Both the position numbers and the translations under genes were made by a program. DNA of 14,256 bases from an uncultured Clostridium sp. (GTDB lineage Bacteria > Bacillota > Clostridia > Lachnospirales > Lachnospiraceae): the NCBI GenBank assembly GCA_905192625.1, contig CAJJLI010000011.1, positions 1-14,256 on the forward strand, given 5' to 3'. Below are positions 13,690 through 14,256 of this stretch, piece by piece. The first letter of the stretch is position 1, and each line of letters opens with the position of its first letter. Below the pieces are notes generated by a model that saw only the letters and a program-made list of their open reading frames with translations, did not search any database and was not told the origin of the DNA.

Positions 13690-14256
13690 CTAAAGTGAAT
13701 AATGACCACATGCAATACCGTCATATTCATTAAGCATATTTTCAGCAGCCCTCTTTGAATTTATGGTTACATAATTGTCTTTAAAACTAAACATAACCTG
13801 TATGTTTGCAAAGCAATCACCCATAAGTAAGCTCTTTATATATAATTCATTTTCACGTACAAACGCAGCGCAGGACATAATCTCAAACTGACCTGATTTT
13901 TCTTGAATTGTCTTATAACTACCAAATCCAAAAGGTATCTCGAACTGACCTTTTGTGTTTTCAAACGTTACTTTACCTTTCATTCCATCAAAATGGAATT
14001 CAATCCATTTTAAATTCATAACATTCTCATCCATATAATATCGCTTATGGGCAATATGGGTCTTGATTTCTGATTCTGATTTTCCCTCTACAACCGCGGT
14101 TTTTAAGTTATCTATGCGTTTTTTCAGATTCTGATACTCCGCTGGATTTTCAGGTAAGCATGATTTATTTCTTGCTACATAGGGATATACATGTTGATAA
14201 AATGCGTCAAATTGCATATTTAAACTTACTGGATTCCCTTGTGTATCGGCTGTGTT
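13690..14256 (-). CDS. C-terminal part of a probable serine hydrolase (beta-lactamase/PBP-like family)
   Basis: The frame stays open to base 14256, with 13 further codons (NTADTQGNPVSLN) upstream of the first ATG at 14217, and that ATG has no ribosome binding site. This is therefore the 188-residue 3' end of a larger gene, not a 175-residue protein. The content fits the C-terminal beta-rich domain found after the catalytic domain in many clostridial serine hydrolases: LKWIEFHFDG, VTFENTKGQFEIPFGFG, AAFVRENELYIKSL, an NIQVMFSFKDNYVTIN strand pair and the terminal MLNEYDGIACG. The catalytic SxxK and YxN motifs would lie outside the window, so activity cannot be judged. The family call rests on remembered similarity of this tail and is moderate. 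Convergent with the PLD gene. Confidence 0.6.
   Translation of the reverse strand, partial: NTADTQGNPVSLNMQFDAFYQHVYPYVARNKSCLPENPAEYQNLKKRIDNLKTAVVEGKSESEIKTHIAHKRYYMDENVMNLKWIEFHFDGMKGKVTFENTKGQFEIPFGFGSYKTIQEKSGQFEIMSCAAFVRENELYIKSLLMGDCFANIQVMFSFKDNYVTINSKRAAENMLNEYDGIACGHYSL

Overview
The window is AT-rich, densely coded DNA with AGGAGG-type ribosome binding sites, canonical TTGACA/TATAAT promoters and typical Firmicutes families (glmS with a glmS ribozyme, LytR-CpsA-Psr, VanZ, CPBP protease, type I asparaginase). This points to a low-GC member of the Clostridia. A Lachnospiraceae / Clostridium phytofermentans-like genome is my best guess, from general resemblance only.

Layout, left to right. 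(1) 1-1746, minus: serine biosynthesis operon serC-serA, with serA running off the left edge, behind a strong promoter at 1846-1874. (2) 1747-2400: a long gene-free stretch with an unexplained GC-richer island, then a small two-TM membrane protein (2401-2757, plus) with a perfect 11-bp dyad in its promoter and two hairpins in its 3' region. (3) 3100-4394, minus: a CPBP intramembrane protease, and upstream of it a ribbon-helix-helix (RHH) regulator with an operator-like dyad over its own -35. (4) 4822-6039, minus: a stand-alone GltD-like FAD/Fe-S oxidoreductase. It is divergent from a type I asparaginase (6538-7539, plus). The shared spacer carries a full match to the CcpA cre consensus and a threefold 15-bp tandem repeat. 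(5) 7540-9805, plus: glmS under a consensus promoter overlapped by a dyad, with a complete glmS ribozyme in its leader. (6) 9808-9911: a 104-nt nested hairpin between convergent genes. (7) 9948-11743, minus: a LytR-CpsA-Psr protein followed by a VanZ-family protein. (8) 12113-13546, plus: a membrane-anchored phospholipase D/cardiolipin-synthase-like enzyme, closed by a bidirectional terminator. (9) 13690-14256, minus: the C-terminal part of a probable serine hydrolase whose N-terminus lies beyond the right edge.

Together the genes cover serine synthesis, amide/ammonia metabolism (asparaginase, GlmS, GltD-like) and envelope work (GlmS amino-sugar supply, LCP, VanZ, PLD, serine hydrolase). They mostly form one- or two-gene units with visible promoters and terminators. 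No mobile element, CRISPR array, tRNA or rRNA was seen. The window is mostly ordinary chromosome; the best candidates for something undescribed are the 1930-2185 intergenic island and the small membrane-protein unit beside it.
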